Positions 50,921 to 59,806 of a DNA stretch of 64,000 nt are shown piece after piece (within the stretch, counting starts at the first letter, position 1; every line of letters starts with the position of its first letter). The position numbers and the translations under genes are program-made. The notes beneath the pieces are model-generated. The model was given only the letters and a program-made list of their open reading frames with translations, ran no database searches and was not told the origin of the DNA. Origin of the DNA: Halosegnis longus (GTDB lineage: Archaea; Halobacteriota; Halobacteria; Halobacteriales; Haloarculaceae); assembly GCF_009663395.1 (NCBI RefSeq), contig NZ_QKNW01000001.1:868001-932000 (forward strand), written 5' to 3'.

Positions 50921-51133
50921 TTTTTGCACGACGAGTCTTCGGCTCGTCGGCAAAAATCTGCACCGCGAGACGCTTCGCGTCTCGCCAGCTCTCGTTCGCT
51001 ACACTCACGAGAACATCAAAAAGACATGTCGCCCCTCCCGTTGGTCGGGGCTCGGTCCTGCGGCTCGCGTCGCTCGCTGCAGTGAACCGCTCGCTCGTTC
51101 CTCGCTCGCGGATGCTGGCGTGAGAGGGTGATT
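50921..51133 (+). terminator. T-run and hairpins after RNase P RNA
   Basis: TTTTT at 50921-50925 is followed by hairpins ACGAG-TCTTCGG-CTCGT (near 50930) and GAGACG-CTT-CGCGTCTC (near 50963). They end the RNase P RNA transcript and separate it from the convergent phosphoribosyltransferase gene. No gene is seen in these about 210 bp. Confidence 0.5.
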
Positions 51134-52273
51134 CTATTCTGCTCTGAATCCGACCCGTTCAGCATCCCGCGCACACCGTTCAGTCGCAGCGTCGATATCG
51201 AACTCGCGGACGATGTCGCCGTCCTCGATGAGCGGTTCGAGGAGGGATTCGCCGTTGTCGGGGGCGGGCGCGTCTGCCGGCTGGACGACGTGGTCGCCGT
51301 CGACGCGGTAGACGGATTTCGCGCCCGTTAGCTTCCCGCGCTTGGCTGCGCCCTCGCCGTCGCGCTCCACGATATCGAGTCCGAAATCCGTCGGCGGCGT
51401 GTCGGAGATGGCCGAACCGACGCCGAAGCCGTCGACGTACGGCCGGAGCTGACGGACCGTCTCGGCGGTGATACCGCCGGAGACGAAGATGTCCACGTCT
51501 TCGAAGCCGGCATCGTCGAGCGTCCACCGCACCTCCCGGACGATGTGCTCGAAGTCGCCGCGCCGGGAGCCGGTGGTGTCGAGTCGGACGCCGTCGAGGT
51601 TCTCGACCGCGCGGGCTGCCCGGACCGCCTCCTCCGTCTCGTCGGCGTAGGTGTCGGTGAGCGCGATACGGGGCACGTCCTCGGGGGCGTGCTCGTCGAA
51701 CGCCTGCCACGCCTGCTCCTGCTTGCCGCGGCCGAAGGCGATGACGAGCGCGTGGGGCATCGTCCCGCTGGGCTCTCGGTCGAGTACGTCGCCCGCGCCG
51801 ACGTGTGAGAAGCCGTCCATCCCGCCGACGAGGGCGCTGCGTTCGAGCGCGGCGGCCGTCGATGGGTGAACGTGGCGCGCACCAAACGAGAGGGCAGTCC
51901 GGTCGCGGGCGGCGGTCGCAATCTCTCTCGCGCCCGTCGCCCACGCGCTCGCAGGCGAGAGGAAGCCCAGCAGCGACGTTTCGAGTTCGGCGAACTCCAG
52001 GTAGTTCCCTTCGATGCGCATCACCGGACCGCCGTCGAACAGCTGGCCTTCTCGGAGGGCGTAGGCGTCGAGGTCGTGGCCGGCGAGCAGGTGGGCGGCG
52101 TCCTCAATGCCAGCGAACACCTCGAACTCGCCGGTCGGGAACTGGTCTGCGGTTACCTCACACACGACGTGCGGGTCGCGGCCTGCGCCCTCGAGCGCCT
52201 CGCGGGTGCGCTGGAAGTAGGCGTCCGTCGCCCGGCCGCTCGCGATGGCGTCGGGCGAGACGATATCGAACAT
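51134..52273 (-). CDS. pncB: Nicotinate phosphoribosyltransferase
   Basis: 379 residues, NAPRTase type II fold of the shorter archaeal kind. Recognisable elements are YFQRTREALEG, the LLGFLSPASAWATGAREIATAA stretch, the phosphate/His site FGARHVHPSTAAALE, ALTDTYADETEEA, LDTTGSRRGDFEHI and the PRPP-binding FVSGGITAETVRQLRPYVDGFGVG. It makes nicotinate mononucleotide from nicotinate and PRPP in the NAD salvage route. A nicotinamidase-type gene is 1.6 kb away (53869), which would supply nicotinate. The start is the ATG complementary to 52271-52273. Confidence 0.9.
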   Translation of the reverse strand: MFDIVSPDAIASGRATDAYFQRTREALEGAGRDPHVVCEVTADQFPTGEFEVFAGIEDAAHLLAGHDLDAYALREGQLFDGGPVMRIEGNYLEFAELETSLLGFLSPASAWATGAREIATAARDRTALSFGARHVHPSTAAALERSALVGGMDGFSHVGAGDVLDREPSGTMPHALVIAFGRGKQEQAWQAFDEHAPEDVPRIALTDTYADETEEAVRAARAVENLDGVRLDTTGSRRGDFEHIVREVRWTLDDAGFEDVDIFVSGGITAETVRQLRPYVDGFGVGSAISDTPPTDFGLDIVERDGEGAAKRGKLTGAKSVYRVDGDHVVQPADAPAPDNGESLLEPLIEDGDIVREFDIDAATERCARDAERVGFRAE

Positions 52274-52303
52274 ACCGGACGGTTGATCGGCCCGGCGAAA
52301 AGT

Positions 52304-53788
52304 CTACTCGTGAACGTCCGGCAGGTCGCCGGTCGTCGGCGCGTTCACGATGGTGACGGTGTCACCCTCGACGGTGACGCGGAAGGCGTCGGCGTACGGT
52401 CCGTCGTCGATAGTGTACACCGCACCGGACTGCTGGCTGCCGCCCCAGTAGGCGAGCAGGTCGGCGTAGGCGTCGGCGAACTCCTGGGCGTCCTGTCGGC
52501 TATCCCAGACGGACTTCCAGACGTACGCCGACTCGTTGTCCTTCTGGTAGATGTGCATGCGGTCGCCGTCCCAGCCGCGCACCGGCGCAGCGGTGTATTT
52601 GAACGGCGGCTGGACGATGTTCCCCTCAGCGTCGATGTTCAACAGCTCCTGTGGCTGAAGTACGGGCTGGTTTCCGGTGTCGGCGTACAGCGTGTACCCG
52701 AACATGGCTGTCATCGCCGACTGGCCGAGTCGGGCCGTCGGGTTTCGCTCCGGCGGGTCGACCCGCTCCCAGCCGTTCGTGGTCCGGTCGCGTAAGCTCA
52801 CGTCGGTCGGCGGGTCCGGGTCGATGGCGTACTTCTCGGGGGTGGCGACCTGTTCGGTCGAGGCCGGCAGGTCGTCGTACATCTGGTTGATGCGGTCCCA
52901 GCCGCCACGCTCCTGGTAGAACTCGATGAAGGCCGGTCCCTCGTCGTACGGGAAGTAGTTCATGATGTAGATGCCCAGGTGGATGTCGCCGCCGGAGCCG
53001 GAGCCGGACTGCGGGGCGGAGAGACACTGCCACTCGTCGCCACAGCGGTCCATGTAGCGCTCCTCGGTGAGACTCGCGTCGCCCTCGATGAGCCCGTTCT
53101 GTGCGTTGGACTGCTCGCGAGAGCTTGCGGTGATAGAGGTGAGATCGAACTGCTGGTCTTGGAGGGCGTGGGTGAGTTCGTGGCCGAGGGTGCGCTCGCC
53201 GGGGAGGTCTGCCGTCTCGCCGCCGTAGATGACGACGATGCGGTCGTTGCGCGGGGTGTAGAAGCCGGCGACCGAGGAGCCACGGTTCGACTGCTGGACG
53301 GCGAGGGAGTCGCGGTCCTCGCCGACGAGGAACAGCGCCTCGAACTTCGCGTTATCGAAGGTCGTGAAGGCCGCAGACCGGTTGCCGCCGCCGGCGTACT
53401 GGCTGTCTTGGTACTCCTCGCGGGACATCAGCTCGACGGGCACCGTCGCGTTGAACTCCATCTCGCGGACGACCTCGACGCGAGCCATCGCGCGGGCGAC
53501 GATGCGCTCGCGTTCGGCCTCGCTGAGTCCGTCGCTGCGGTCGACGCTGATGGTCTCGTTGGCCCAGTAGCCGTTCTCCCACCCGAGCACGTCGGTTTCG
53601 GGGTCGGGGAGGTCGGTGACGGGTTCGGCGGTCGCGGTCTGGTTCGCCGACGGCGTCGGCGTCGCAGTCTCCGGTGCGGGGGTCGGCGTCGTCCCGTCGG
53701 TCGGCGTCGGGGTCGAGCCGCTGTAGCCGACGCTACAGCCGGCGAGGGCGACGAGAACGACGAGGAGGACGGTCGAACGTGCTCGCAT
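52304..53788 (-). CDS. Hvo_1808-family surface lipoprotein with a zinc-protease-like HELTH motif
   Basis: 494 residues from the ATG complementary to 53786-53788. Lipoprotein signal: MRARSTVLLVVLVALAGCS with lipobox LAGC. A Thr/Pro/Ala-rich linker follows (residues 25-60). The globular part has GHELTHALQDQQFDLT near residue 200, an HExxH gluzincin motif, with a further Glu in NGLIEGDASLTEERY about 25 residues later that fits a third metal ligand. Resembles the haloarchaeal family named after Hvo_1808. It is anchored outside the cell. Protease activity is inference from the motif. Confidence 0.82.
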   Translation of the reverse strand: MRARSTVLLVVLVALAGCSVGYSGSTPTPTDGTTPTPAPETATPTPSANQTATAEPVTDLPDPETDVLGWENGYWANETISVDRSDGLSEAERERIVARAMARVEVVREMEFNATVPVELMSREEYQDSQYAGGGNRSAAFTTFDNAKFEALFLVGEDRDSLAVQQSNRGSSVAGFYTPRNDRIVVIYGGETADLPGERTLGHELTHALQDQQFDLTSITASSREQSNAQNGLIEGDASLTEERYMDRCGDEWQCLSAPQSGSGSGGDIHLGIYIMNYFPYDEGPAFIEFYQERGGWDRINQMYDDLPASTEQVATPEKYAIDPDPPTDVSLRDRTTNGWERVDPPERNPTARLGQSAMTAMFGYTLYADTGNQPVLQPQELLNIDAEGNIVQPPFKYTAAPVRGWDGDRMHIYQKDNESAYVWKSVWDSRQDAQEFADAYADLLAYWGGSQQSGAVYTIDDGPYADAFRVTVEGDTVTIVNAPTTGDLPDVHE

Positions 53789-53868
53789 ACCGCATACTCG
53801 GCCCCCACGACAAAAAACGGCGGTGTCCACGGGGTGATACTTTTCGGCGTCGCCGCCGTTCGTCCGGT

Positions 53869-54444
53869 ATGGCGATGTTCGACCCGGCGACGACGGCGCT
53901 CGTCGTCGTCGACATGCAACGCGACTTCTGTCACCCGGACGGGGCGCTGTACGCCCCCGGCAGCGAGACGGCAATCGAGCCGTGTGCCGATCTCGCGCAC
54001 GCGGCCCACGACGCCGGTGCGCGCGTCGTCTACACGCGCGACGTCCACCCGCCCGACCAGTTCGACGGAACCCACAGCTACGACGAGTTCGACCGCTGGG
54101 GGGAACACGTCCTCGAAGGCTCGTGGGGAGCCGAGCTGTGTGACGACCTCCCCGTCGAGGACGGCGACCACGTCGTGGAAAAACACACGTACGACGCCTT
54201 CCACGAGACGGAACTCGACGGCTGGCTCTCGGCGCGGGGCATCGACACGCTGCTCATCTGTGGGACGCTCGCGAACGTCTGCGTGCTCCACACGGCCGCG
54301 AGCGCCGGGCTGCGCGACTACCGAGTCGTCCTCGCCGAGGATGCGATCGGCGCAATCGAGGAGGAACACCACGAGTACGCGACCGACCACGTCGAGTGGC
54401 TGGTGGGCGAGCGCACGACCACCGACGAGGTCGCCTTCGCGTGA
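53869..54444 (+). CDS. Isochorismatase-family hydrolase, probable nicotinamidase (PncA)
   Basis: 191 residues. Active-site residues: Asp in VVVDMQRDFC, Lys in VVEKHTYDAF, and the Cys nucleophile in ICGTLANVCVLHTA (residue about 135-145). The metal-binding D-x-H (RDVHPPDQF) is present, as in nicotinamidase. It converts nicotinamide to nicotinate, feeding the phosphoribosyltransferase encoded nearby. The stop overlaps the acetyltransferase start (GTGA, 54441-54444). Confidence 0.82.
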   Translation: MAMFDPATTALVVVDMQRDFCHPDGALYAPGSETAIEPCADLAHAAHDAGARVVYTRDVHPPDQFDGTHSYDEFDRWGEHVLEGSWGAELCDDLPVEDGDHVVEKHTYDAFHETELDGWLSARGIDTLLICGTLANVCVLHTAASAGLRDYRVVLAEDAIGAIEEEHHEYATDHVEWLVGERTTTDEVAFA

Positions 54445-54893
54445 GTATCCGACCCGTCCGGGAAGGGGACCGCGACGAGATACTCGCGCTCCACCGCGCT
54501 GCCATCCGGTCTGCCGGCTCCGACCCCGACGACGTGCCCGGCAACGAGGACCTCGACACGCCGGTCGCCGCCTACCGTGGCGTGGGCGGCGAACTGCTCG
54601 TGCTCGAAGCGGAGGGCGACATCGTCGCGATGGGCGGGTACAAGCCCCGCGACTCCGGCGTCGAACTGCTCCGGATGGCCGTCGCCCCCGACGCACAGGG
54701 CGAGGGGTACGGCTCACGCATCATCGAGGCGCTGGAAGCCCACGCCCGCGAGGCGGGCTACGAGCACGTCGAGTTGGAGACGACGGCGCGACAGGAGCAA
54801 GCGATGGGGTTCTACCCGAGCCACGGCTACCACGAAGCCGGGCGACGACAGGACGGCGAGTACGAGGTCGTCCGGTTCGAGAAGTCGCTCTAG
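54441..54893 (+). CDS. GNAT-family N-acetyltransferase
   Basis: 150 residues from a GTG start that overlaps the nicotinamidase stop by 4 bp, so it is translationally coupled. The acetyl-CoA pyrophosphate-binding motif A is MAVAPDAQGEGYGSRIIEALE, followed by VELETTARQEQAMGFYPSHGYHE. No substrate is known. The end meets the thioesterase gene on the other strand (54890-54893 overlap). Confidence 0.85.
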   Translation: MSIRPVREGDRDEILALHRAAIRSAGSDPDDVPGNEDLDTPVAAYRGVGGELLVLEAEGDIVAMGGYKPRDSGVELLRMAVAPDAQGEGYGSRIIEALEAHAREAGYEHVELETTARQEQAMGFYPSHGYHEAGRRQDGEYEVVRFEKSL

Positions 54894-55360
54894 GCGCGAA
54901 AGAGCCGGTAGGCCCCGGTCGCGAGCGCGACGGGCGTCGTCTCGCCGTCGTGTTCACTTTCGAGGAGAATCTCGCTCACCCCGACCGTCTTGCCCGCGCG
55001 GGTCACCTCGGCGGTCGCGGTGAGGTCGCCGCGGGCGGCCTCCAGATAGTTGACGCTGAGATTGATCGTGGCCATGCCGGCGGTGAGCGGGTTGTCGAGT
55101 TCGCCGCGGAGCGCCATCCCGCCGGCCGTGTCGGTGAGCGTGGCGGCGACCCCGCCCTGAATCGGGTGGCGGGTGTCGTCTTCGGCCCCGGTCCACGGGA
55201 CGTTCGTCAGCTTTCGGTCGTACGGAATCGCCATGACGGCGCGACCGCGTTCGAGTTCCTCGACCGTGACGCCGAGCCACGAGAGAAACTCGTGGTGGGT
55301 GTCGATGTACTCCTGGAGCGCGTCGGCCGAGCCGTCTGGAAGTTCGTCCACGACGAGCAA
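54890..55360 (-). CDS. PaaI-like hotdog-fold thioesterase
   Basis: 156 residues, single hotdog domain. The HPIQGGVAATLTDTAGGMAL segment is the PaaI/YbgC-type catalytic region (His/Gly/Asp in place of HGG...D), and ATINLSVNYLEAARGDLTATAEV is the conserved beta strand. It hydrolyses acyl-CoA thioesters. The specific acyl group is unknown. Twenty-two base pairs separate it from the CBS gene on the same strand. Confidence 0.83.
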   Translation of the reverse strand: MLVVDELPDGSADALQEYIDTHHEFLSWLGVTVEELERGRAVMAIPYDRKLTNVPWTGAEDDTRHPIQGGVAATLTDTAGGMALRGELDNPLTAGMATINLSVNYLEAARGDLTATAEVTRAGKTVGVSEILLESEHDGETTPVALATGAYRLFRA

Positions 55361-55382
55361 AAGAGCGAGCGCGGCTTGTAGC

Positions 55383-55787
55383 CTACGCTGGGACGCTGCG
55401 GTCGAGCCCGGCGATGTGAGCCGCGAGGTCGGTCGTCGTGACGATGCCGATGAGTCCGGCGTCGTCGTCCACGACGGGCAGGTGGTGGACGCCGGACTCG
55501 ACCATCAGGTCGGCGGCGTCGGCGACGCTGGCCTGGGCGGAGATGGTGACCGGCGTGTCGGACATGTACGCCGAAACTGGCGTCTGGTCTTTCGGCTCTT
55601 GGCCCGCGACGATGTGGACGAAGTCCGTCCGGGTGAGAATCCCGGCGAGTTGGTTGTCGTCCTCGACGACGAGCACCGACCCCACCTCGGAGTCGATCAT
55701 CAGCTTCGCCGCCTGCTCGACGAGCGTGTCGGGCGTGACCGTCTTGAGGTCGGTCGACATGAGCCGCGCGACAAAGATATCGTCCAT
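55383..55787 (-). CDS. CBS-domain pair protein
   Basis: 134 residues, two CBS motifs only (residues 1-65 and 66-134: VGSVLVVEDDNQLAGILTRTDFV and VHHLPVVDDDAGLIGIVTTTDLA). Stand-alone CBS pairs bind adenine nucleotides and act as energy sensors. No partner enzyme is in reach. A TATA box on the minus strand (AAGTTTATAG, 55811-55820) lies 28 bp upstream of the start, so the message is probably leaderless. Confidence 0.85.
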   Translation of the reverse strand: MDDIFVARLMSTDLKTVTPDTLVEQAAKLMIDSEVGSVLVVEDDNQLAGILTRTDFVHIVAGQEPKDQTPVSAYMSDTPVTISAQASVADAADLMVESGVHHLPVVDDDAGLIGIVTTTDLAAHIAGLDRSVPA

Positions 55788-55810
55788 GATAATTGAGTAC
55801 ACATGGCAGG

Positions 55811-55820
55811 CTATAAACTT
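55811..55820 (-). promoter_or_regulatory. TATA box of the CBS-pair gene
   Basis: Minus-strand AAGTTTATAG, centred 28 bp upstream of the ATG at 55787. Typical archaeal spacing. Confidence 0.6.
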
Positions 55821-55834
55821 AGCGGCGGTGGCAG

Positions 55835-57214
55835 TCACTGACGCGGATGGCGAGTGGCAAGCGCGGCGACGGCGTCGCGGGCGTACCCCTCGGGGACGTA
55901 GACGAAGGGAATAGTGCGTTCGAACTCGCGGCCGCCGTAGAGACCGTGGTCCGCGACGGACTGGACCCGACCGCGGTGAGCGAGCGGGATGTCCCGCAGT
56001 TCGCCGGGTTCGTACTCGGGCACGTAGGAGTGTTCGACCCACACCTCGTGGTCCGGGAGGTCGAGGTCGTCGGCCAGCGCCGCTTCGAGGCGGTCGTCGT
56101 TGTCGATGAGCCACCGGGCGTACGCGTCGGGGTCGACGCCGTCGGGCACAGCGTCCCCGAATCCGAGCCGGTGTTTCCAGCACGACTCCGCGAAGTCGCG
56201 AGAGCGATACCGGTCGTAGAGGTCACCGAACGCCTCGCTCGGCGGGTCGGCGGCCGCCTCGCGGAACCGTTCGAGCAGCCAGAAGTCGTCGACGCCAGAG
56301 AGGACGGCGTCGGCGGTGATGAGGTCCTCGCGGGCGGCGAGTTCATCCAGCAGTCGCTGGAACAGCATGTTCGCGTACACCGACTTGTGGTGTTGGGTGA
56401 CCCACTGGTACAGGGAGACGCGCCCCTCCAGATAGTTGCCGATGGCCGAGAGTGCCCCCTCCGCGAGCGCGAGGCCGGCTTTCGGGTGGGCGGTGTAGGC
56501 GCTCGTCATCCGGTCGGTGTCGATATCCAGCACGTCCGCGCCGGTCATGTGGTCGTCTCTGACCATGTAGTCGAGCCGGTCCACGTCGACGGGCGAGTGG
56601 AGAATCTCGGGGCCGACGCCGTACTGCCACGCCGCGCCGGTCTCGTAGGCGAGACTCCAGCCGAGCACGTAGCCGGCCACCTCGGTCGGCGAGACGCCGA
56701 GCGCATCCAGCGCGTCGTCGTACACCTCCAGGATGTGGACACACGAGAGCAGTTCGTGGGGGGCAGCGCGCTCGATGGGTTTCGGCCAGCCGTTCACGTC
56801 GGGCGCGACGGCCCGAAACCGGGCGACGAAGCCCGTCTCGGCGAGTCGGTCCCGGAGCGCATCCACGTCGAGGTGGCGCTCGCCGAGATGTGACAGCGGC
56901 GGGTGACCGATGTCGTGGAGCAGACTCGCGCACGCGAGCGTCTGTTCGATTTCGTCCAACTCGGCGGTCGTCGCGCCGTCGGTGAAGTACGACTGCCCGC
57001 GGAGATTGGTGAACACCTCGCTGGCGAGGTGGTAGACGCCGAGCGAGTGTTCAAACCGGGTGTGTGTCGCCCCGGGGTAGACGAGATGGGTGGCCGAGAG
57101 CTGGCGGACACGGCGGAGCCGCTGGAACTCCGGCGTGTCGACCAGTCGCTCGACCAGCGGCTCGGCCAGCTCGATGTAGCCGTGGACGGGGTCTTTGATG
57201 CGGCGCGTGCTCAT
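55835..57214 (-). CDS. HD-domain phosphohydrolase (SAMHD1/dGTPase-like)
   Basis: 459 residues from the ATG complementary to 57212-57214. N-terminal start MSTRRIKDPVHGYIELAEP is characteristic of HD-superfamily dNTP triphosphohydrolases. HD residues: H in THTRFEHSLGVYHLA, HD pair in CASLLHDIGHPPLSHLGER, Asp in VDVDRLDYMVRDDHMTGA. The C-terminal third (FWLLERFREAAADPPSEAFGDLYDRYR) is family-typical. Substrate (dNTP or other nucleotides) is not determined by sequence. Confidence 0.88.
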   Translation of the reverse strand: MSTRRIKDPVHGYIELAEPLVERLVDTPEFQRLRRVRQLSATHLVYPGATHTRFEHSLGVYHLASEVFTNLRGQSYFTDGATTAELDEIEQTLACASLLHDIGHPPLSHLGERHLDVDALRDRLAETGFVARFRAVAPDVNGWPKPIERAAPHELLSCVHILEVYDDALDALGVSPTEVAGYVLGWSLAYETGAAWQYGVGPEILHSPVDVDRLDYMVRDDHMTGADVLDIDTDRMTSAYTAHPKAGLALAEGALSAIGNYLEGRVSLYQWVTQHHKSVYANMLFQRLLDELAAREDLITADAVLSGVDDFWLLERFREAAADPPSEAFGDLYDRYRSRDFAESCWKHRLGFGDAVPDGVDPDAYARWLIDNDDRLEAALADDLDLPDHEVWVEHSYVPEYEPGELRDIPLAHRGRVQSVADHGLYGGREFERTIPFVYVPEGYARDAVAALATRHPRQ

Positions 57215-57254
57215 TTCCAAGGGAAACACGGGGGCCGCCGGAGACGGTTTCGGT

Positions 57255-58133
57255 TCAGAACGGGTAGGTGACTTCGGTTTCAGCCTCCGAGAGCGTCCAC
57301 AGCCGGGTGGCCAGCGTCTCGTCGTACGAGCGGTCGGTCGACTCCTGCGGCTCGGGGGCACCGCGCATCTGGCCGAAGCCGCTCGGGCCGATGTACTGCC
57401 CCCCTTCGGCGTCGCGGTCGGTCGCCGCGTAGAGGGTGGGCAGCGCACCGTCGGCGGCCGACTGTGCGATGACGCGATTGATGACGCCCATGACGACGCG
57501 CATCGGGAGGGAGGTCGCCGCGCCGCTTTGCAGATTCGTCGCGGCGAAGCCGGGGTGACAGGCCAGGCTCGTCACGTCGCTGCGGCGGTCGAGTTCGTAC
57601 GCGAACAGGAGGTTCGCGAGCTTCGACTGGCCGTAGGCTTCCCAGCGGTCGTAGCCCGCGCGCGAGTGTGGGTCGTCGAAGTCGATGTCACCGTTCTCGT
57701 GGGCGCGCGAGGAGACGGTGACGACGCGGTCGCGTATCTGGTCGACCAACAGACCGGTGAGCGCGAAGTGGCCGAGATGGTTCACGCCGAACTGCATCTC
57801 GAAGCCGTCGTCGGTTTCGGCGCGGGGAATCGCCATCACGCCGGCGTTGTTGACGAGCACGTCTATCGGACCGTCGAGCCGGTGGGCGAAGTCACGGACC
57901 GAGTCGAGATTCGCCAAGTCGAGCGGCTCGACCCGAAGGCTCGCGCCGGGGATTTCCTCGCGAATCTCGTCTCGGGCGGTCTCCCCGCGGTCGAGCGAGC
58001 GACAGGCCATCACGACCGTGCCGCCGGCGCGGGCGAGTTCGCGCGCCGCCTCCTTGCCGATGCCGCTGTTCGCACCGGTGATCACGAATCGGCGGTCGCT
58101 CTGGTCGGGAATATCGTCCGTGCTCCAAGTCAT
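57255..58133 (-). CDS. SDR-family oxidoreductase (retinol-dehydrogenase-like)
   Basis: 292 residues from the ATG complementary to 58131-58133. NAD(P) motif FVITGANSGIGKEAARELA, NNAGVMAIPRAE, FGVNHLGHFALTGLL, Ser in VVTVSSRAHENG, catalytic YGQSKLANLLFAYEL. Similar to RDH/WWOX-type SDRs acting on lipid or retinoid-like alcohols. The substrate is unknown. It diverges from cobT with 79 bp between. Confidence 0.88.
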   Translation of the reverse strand: MTWSTDDIPDQSDRRFVITGANSGIGKEAARELARAGGTVVMACRSLDRGETARDEIREEIPGASLRVEPLDLANLDSVRDFAHRLDGPIDVLVNNAGVMAIPRAETDDGFEMQFGVNHLGHFALTGLLVDQIRDRVVTVSSRAHENGDIDFDDPHSRAGYDRWEAYGQSKLANLLFAYELDRRSDVTSLACHPGFAATNLQSGAATSLPMRVVMGVINRVIAQSAADGALPTLYAATDRDAEGGQYIGPSGFGQMRGAPEPQESTDRSYDETLATRLWTLSEAETEVTYPF

Positions 58134-58212
58134 ACCGGACGGAGGGTCGCCGCGAGCAAAAGCGCTCGCTCCAGACCGGACGACACAAGCGTCGGCTCTC
58201 CCCACGACGGGT

Positions 58213-59202
58213 ATGACGCGACTCGTACTTGCGGCCGGGACGACCGAGACCGCGGCCATCGAGGGACTGAGTGCGGCGGGGACGGACGGCGACCTGCTCG
58301 TCCACACGCCGAGTGCCGACGCCGAGATACTGGAGTACGGAAAGCCGGTGCGCGCGCCGGTGACGCCCGTCTCGCCGGCCGGCTGTCCGACGCCGGCGGT
58401 CGTGACCCGCGCCGTGCGCGAACGGCTCGACCTGCCGCTGACGGTCGTTGACGCCGGCCTCGCGAAGCCGACGGCTGCCGGCACCGTCACCGTCGGCGCG
58501 ACGCCGGGTCGCGACATCCGCGAGGAGGAACCGGTCCCGACGGCCTACGGCGTATGGGAAGCGGCCCGGCAGTTCGGGCGCGCGCTCGACGAGGACCTGC
58601 TGCTCGCCGAGACGGTTCCCGGCGGGACGACGACCGCGCTCGGGGTGTTGACGGCGCTCGGTGAGACGGACGCGACCGGCGTCTCCTCGTCGCTCGCGGC
58701 GAACCCGCTCGACCTGAAACGGGAGGTGGTGGCGGCGGGACTGGACGCCAGCGACCTCAACGCCGGCTCGTGTGCGGGCCAGCCGCGACGCGCCGTCCGT
58801 CGGATGGGCGACCCGACGGCCGCGGTGCTGGGCGGACTGACCGTCGGCGCGCTGGAGACGGACACGCCGGTGACGCTGGCCGGCGGGACGCAGTTGCTCG
58901 CCGTCGCCGCGCTGGCTCGCCACGCCGACGCCGACGGCCGGCTCTCCCTCGCCACCACCTCCTTCATCGACGCCGACCCGAACGTGGACCTGTCTGCCGC
59001 CGCCGACGCCTTCGAGTTGGACGTGACCGTCACCGACCCCGGCTTCGATGAGAGCCACGTCGCCTTCGAGCGATACCTCGCCGGCGAGGCGAAGGAGGGT
59101 GTCGGGATGGGCGGTGCGCTCGCGGTGGCCGACGCTGCCGGCGTCCCAATGGCCGACGTGCGCGACGGCGTTATCTCGACCTACGAGCGGCTCCTCGGAT
59201 AG
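58213..59202 (+). CDS. cobT: Nicotinate-nucleotide--dimethylbenzimidazole phosphoribosyltransferase (archaeal CobT)
   Basis: 329 residues from ATG 58213. Characteristic parts: VVDAGLAKPTAAGTVTVGAT, AETVPGGTTTALGVLTALG and, at the end, GEAKEGVGMGGALAVADAAG, the most conserved CobT block. It makes alpha-ribazole phosphate from nicotinate mononucleotide and the lower-ligand base, supplying CobS. The rest of the cobalamin operon is 50 kb away in the same window. The neighbouring nicotinate phosphoribosyltransferase could supply the nucleotide. Confidence 0.86.
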   Translation: MTRLVLAAGTTETAAIEGLSAAGTDGDLLVHTPSADAEILEYGKPVRAPVTPVSPAGCPTPAVVTRAVRERLDLPLTVVDAGLAKPTAAGTVTVGATPGRDIREEEPVPTAYGVWEAARQFGRALDEDLLLAETVPGGTTTALGVLTALGETDATGVSSSLAANPLDLKREVVAAGLDASDLNAGSCAGQPRRAVRRMGDPTAAVLGGLTVGALETDTPVTLAGGTQLLAVAALARHADADGRLSLATTSFIDADPNVDLSAAADAFELDVTVTDPGFDESHVAFERYLAGEAKEGVGMGGALAVADAAGVPMADVRDGVISTYERLLG

Positions 59203-59806
59203 CGAACAGCCGGCTGGGTACGCGCGACGCTACGCCGGGCTCCCGTCTCGGGCGTCGCGGGCGACTCGTTACATGGGGTCGCTGGCCTCGGCTTCTGATT
59301 TGAACCTTCGTGCAGTTGTTGTGTCTTCAGCGTCAGAGCCGTCAACTGAAGCCGACGCGATGTTGACACGCCTCTATTTGATGTTGCCAGCACCGCGACC
59401 GCTCGCTAGCCCGCGGCCTCCGGCCGCTCTCCCAACCCTCCCCCGGACCGCACACGCTCGCACGGCGAGCGGTGCGGTAGGCCACCGCAACGGTTGCCTG
59501 TGCGGTTGGCGTGGTCCGAGCGCGCCCTGTGCGCGAGAGTCAGCGCGAGGGATGAGCGACCGCAGGGAGCGAATCGGCTGGGGAGGCTCGTGGGCTGTGC
59601 CATCGGGTAGGACTGAAACGGGCGGGCGTGTCGCGCTTGCGTGGTTGACTCCGTGACCACTACCGGGAGAGCGACGCGCTCCCAGGCAGCCGGCGGTGGA
59701 ACCGCCGGCACGCCCGCGACACGCCCGGGGTTTTCGATCCCGAAATGACAGAGCAGTCAGAGCAATCAGAGCCAGCAAACGAGACACCACACTCACATAA
59801 ACAGAC
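59203..59806. other. Gene-free stretch of 604 bp after cobT
   Basis: Contains the second copy of the structured element (59389-59731) and about 185 bp before it with no clear signal. Convergent ends of cobT and the UPF0104 gene border it. Frames here are Arg-rich chance products. Confidence 0.6.
59389..59731 (+). repeat. Structured dispersed element, copy 2
   Basis: 343 bp, collinear with 21761-22066: hairpin ACCGCA/TGCGGT with inner stem CGCTCG/CGAGCG (59447-59478), GGTAGGCCACCGC, GGTTGCC, GAGCGA block, CGGCTGGGGAGGCTCGTGGG, GGACTGAAA, and closing stem GGGCGTGTCGCG (59624-59635) with CGCGACACGCCC (59715-59726). Inner hairpins are GGGAG/CTCCC and GCCGGCGGT/ACCGCCGGC. Confidence 0.6.
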
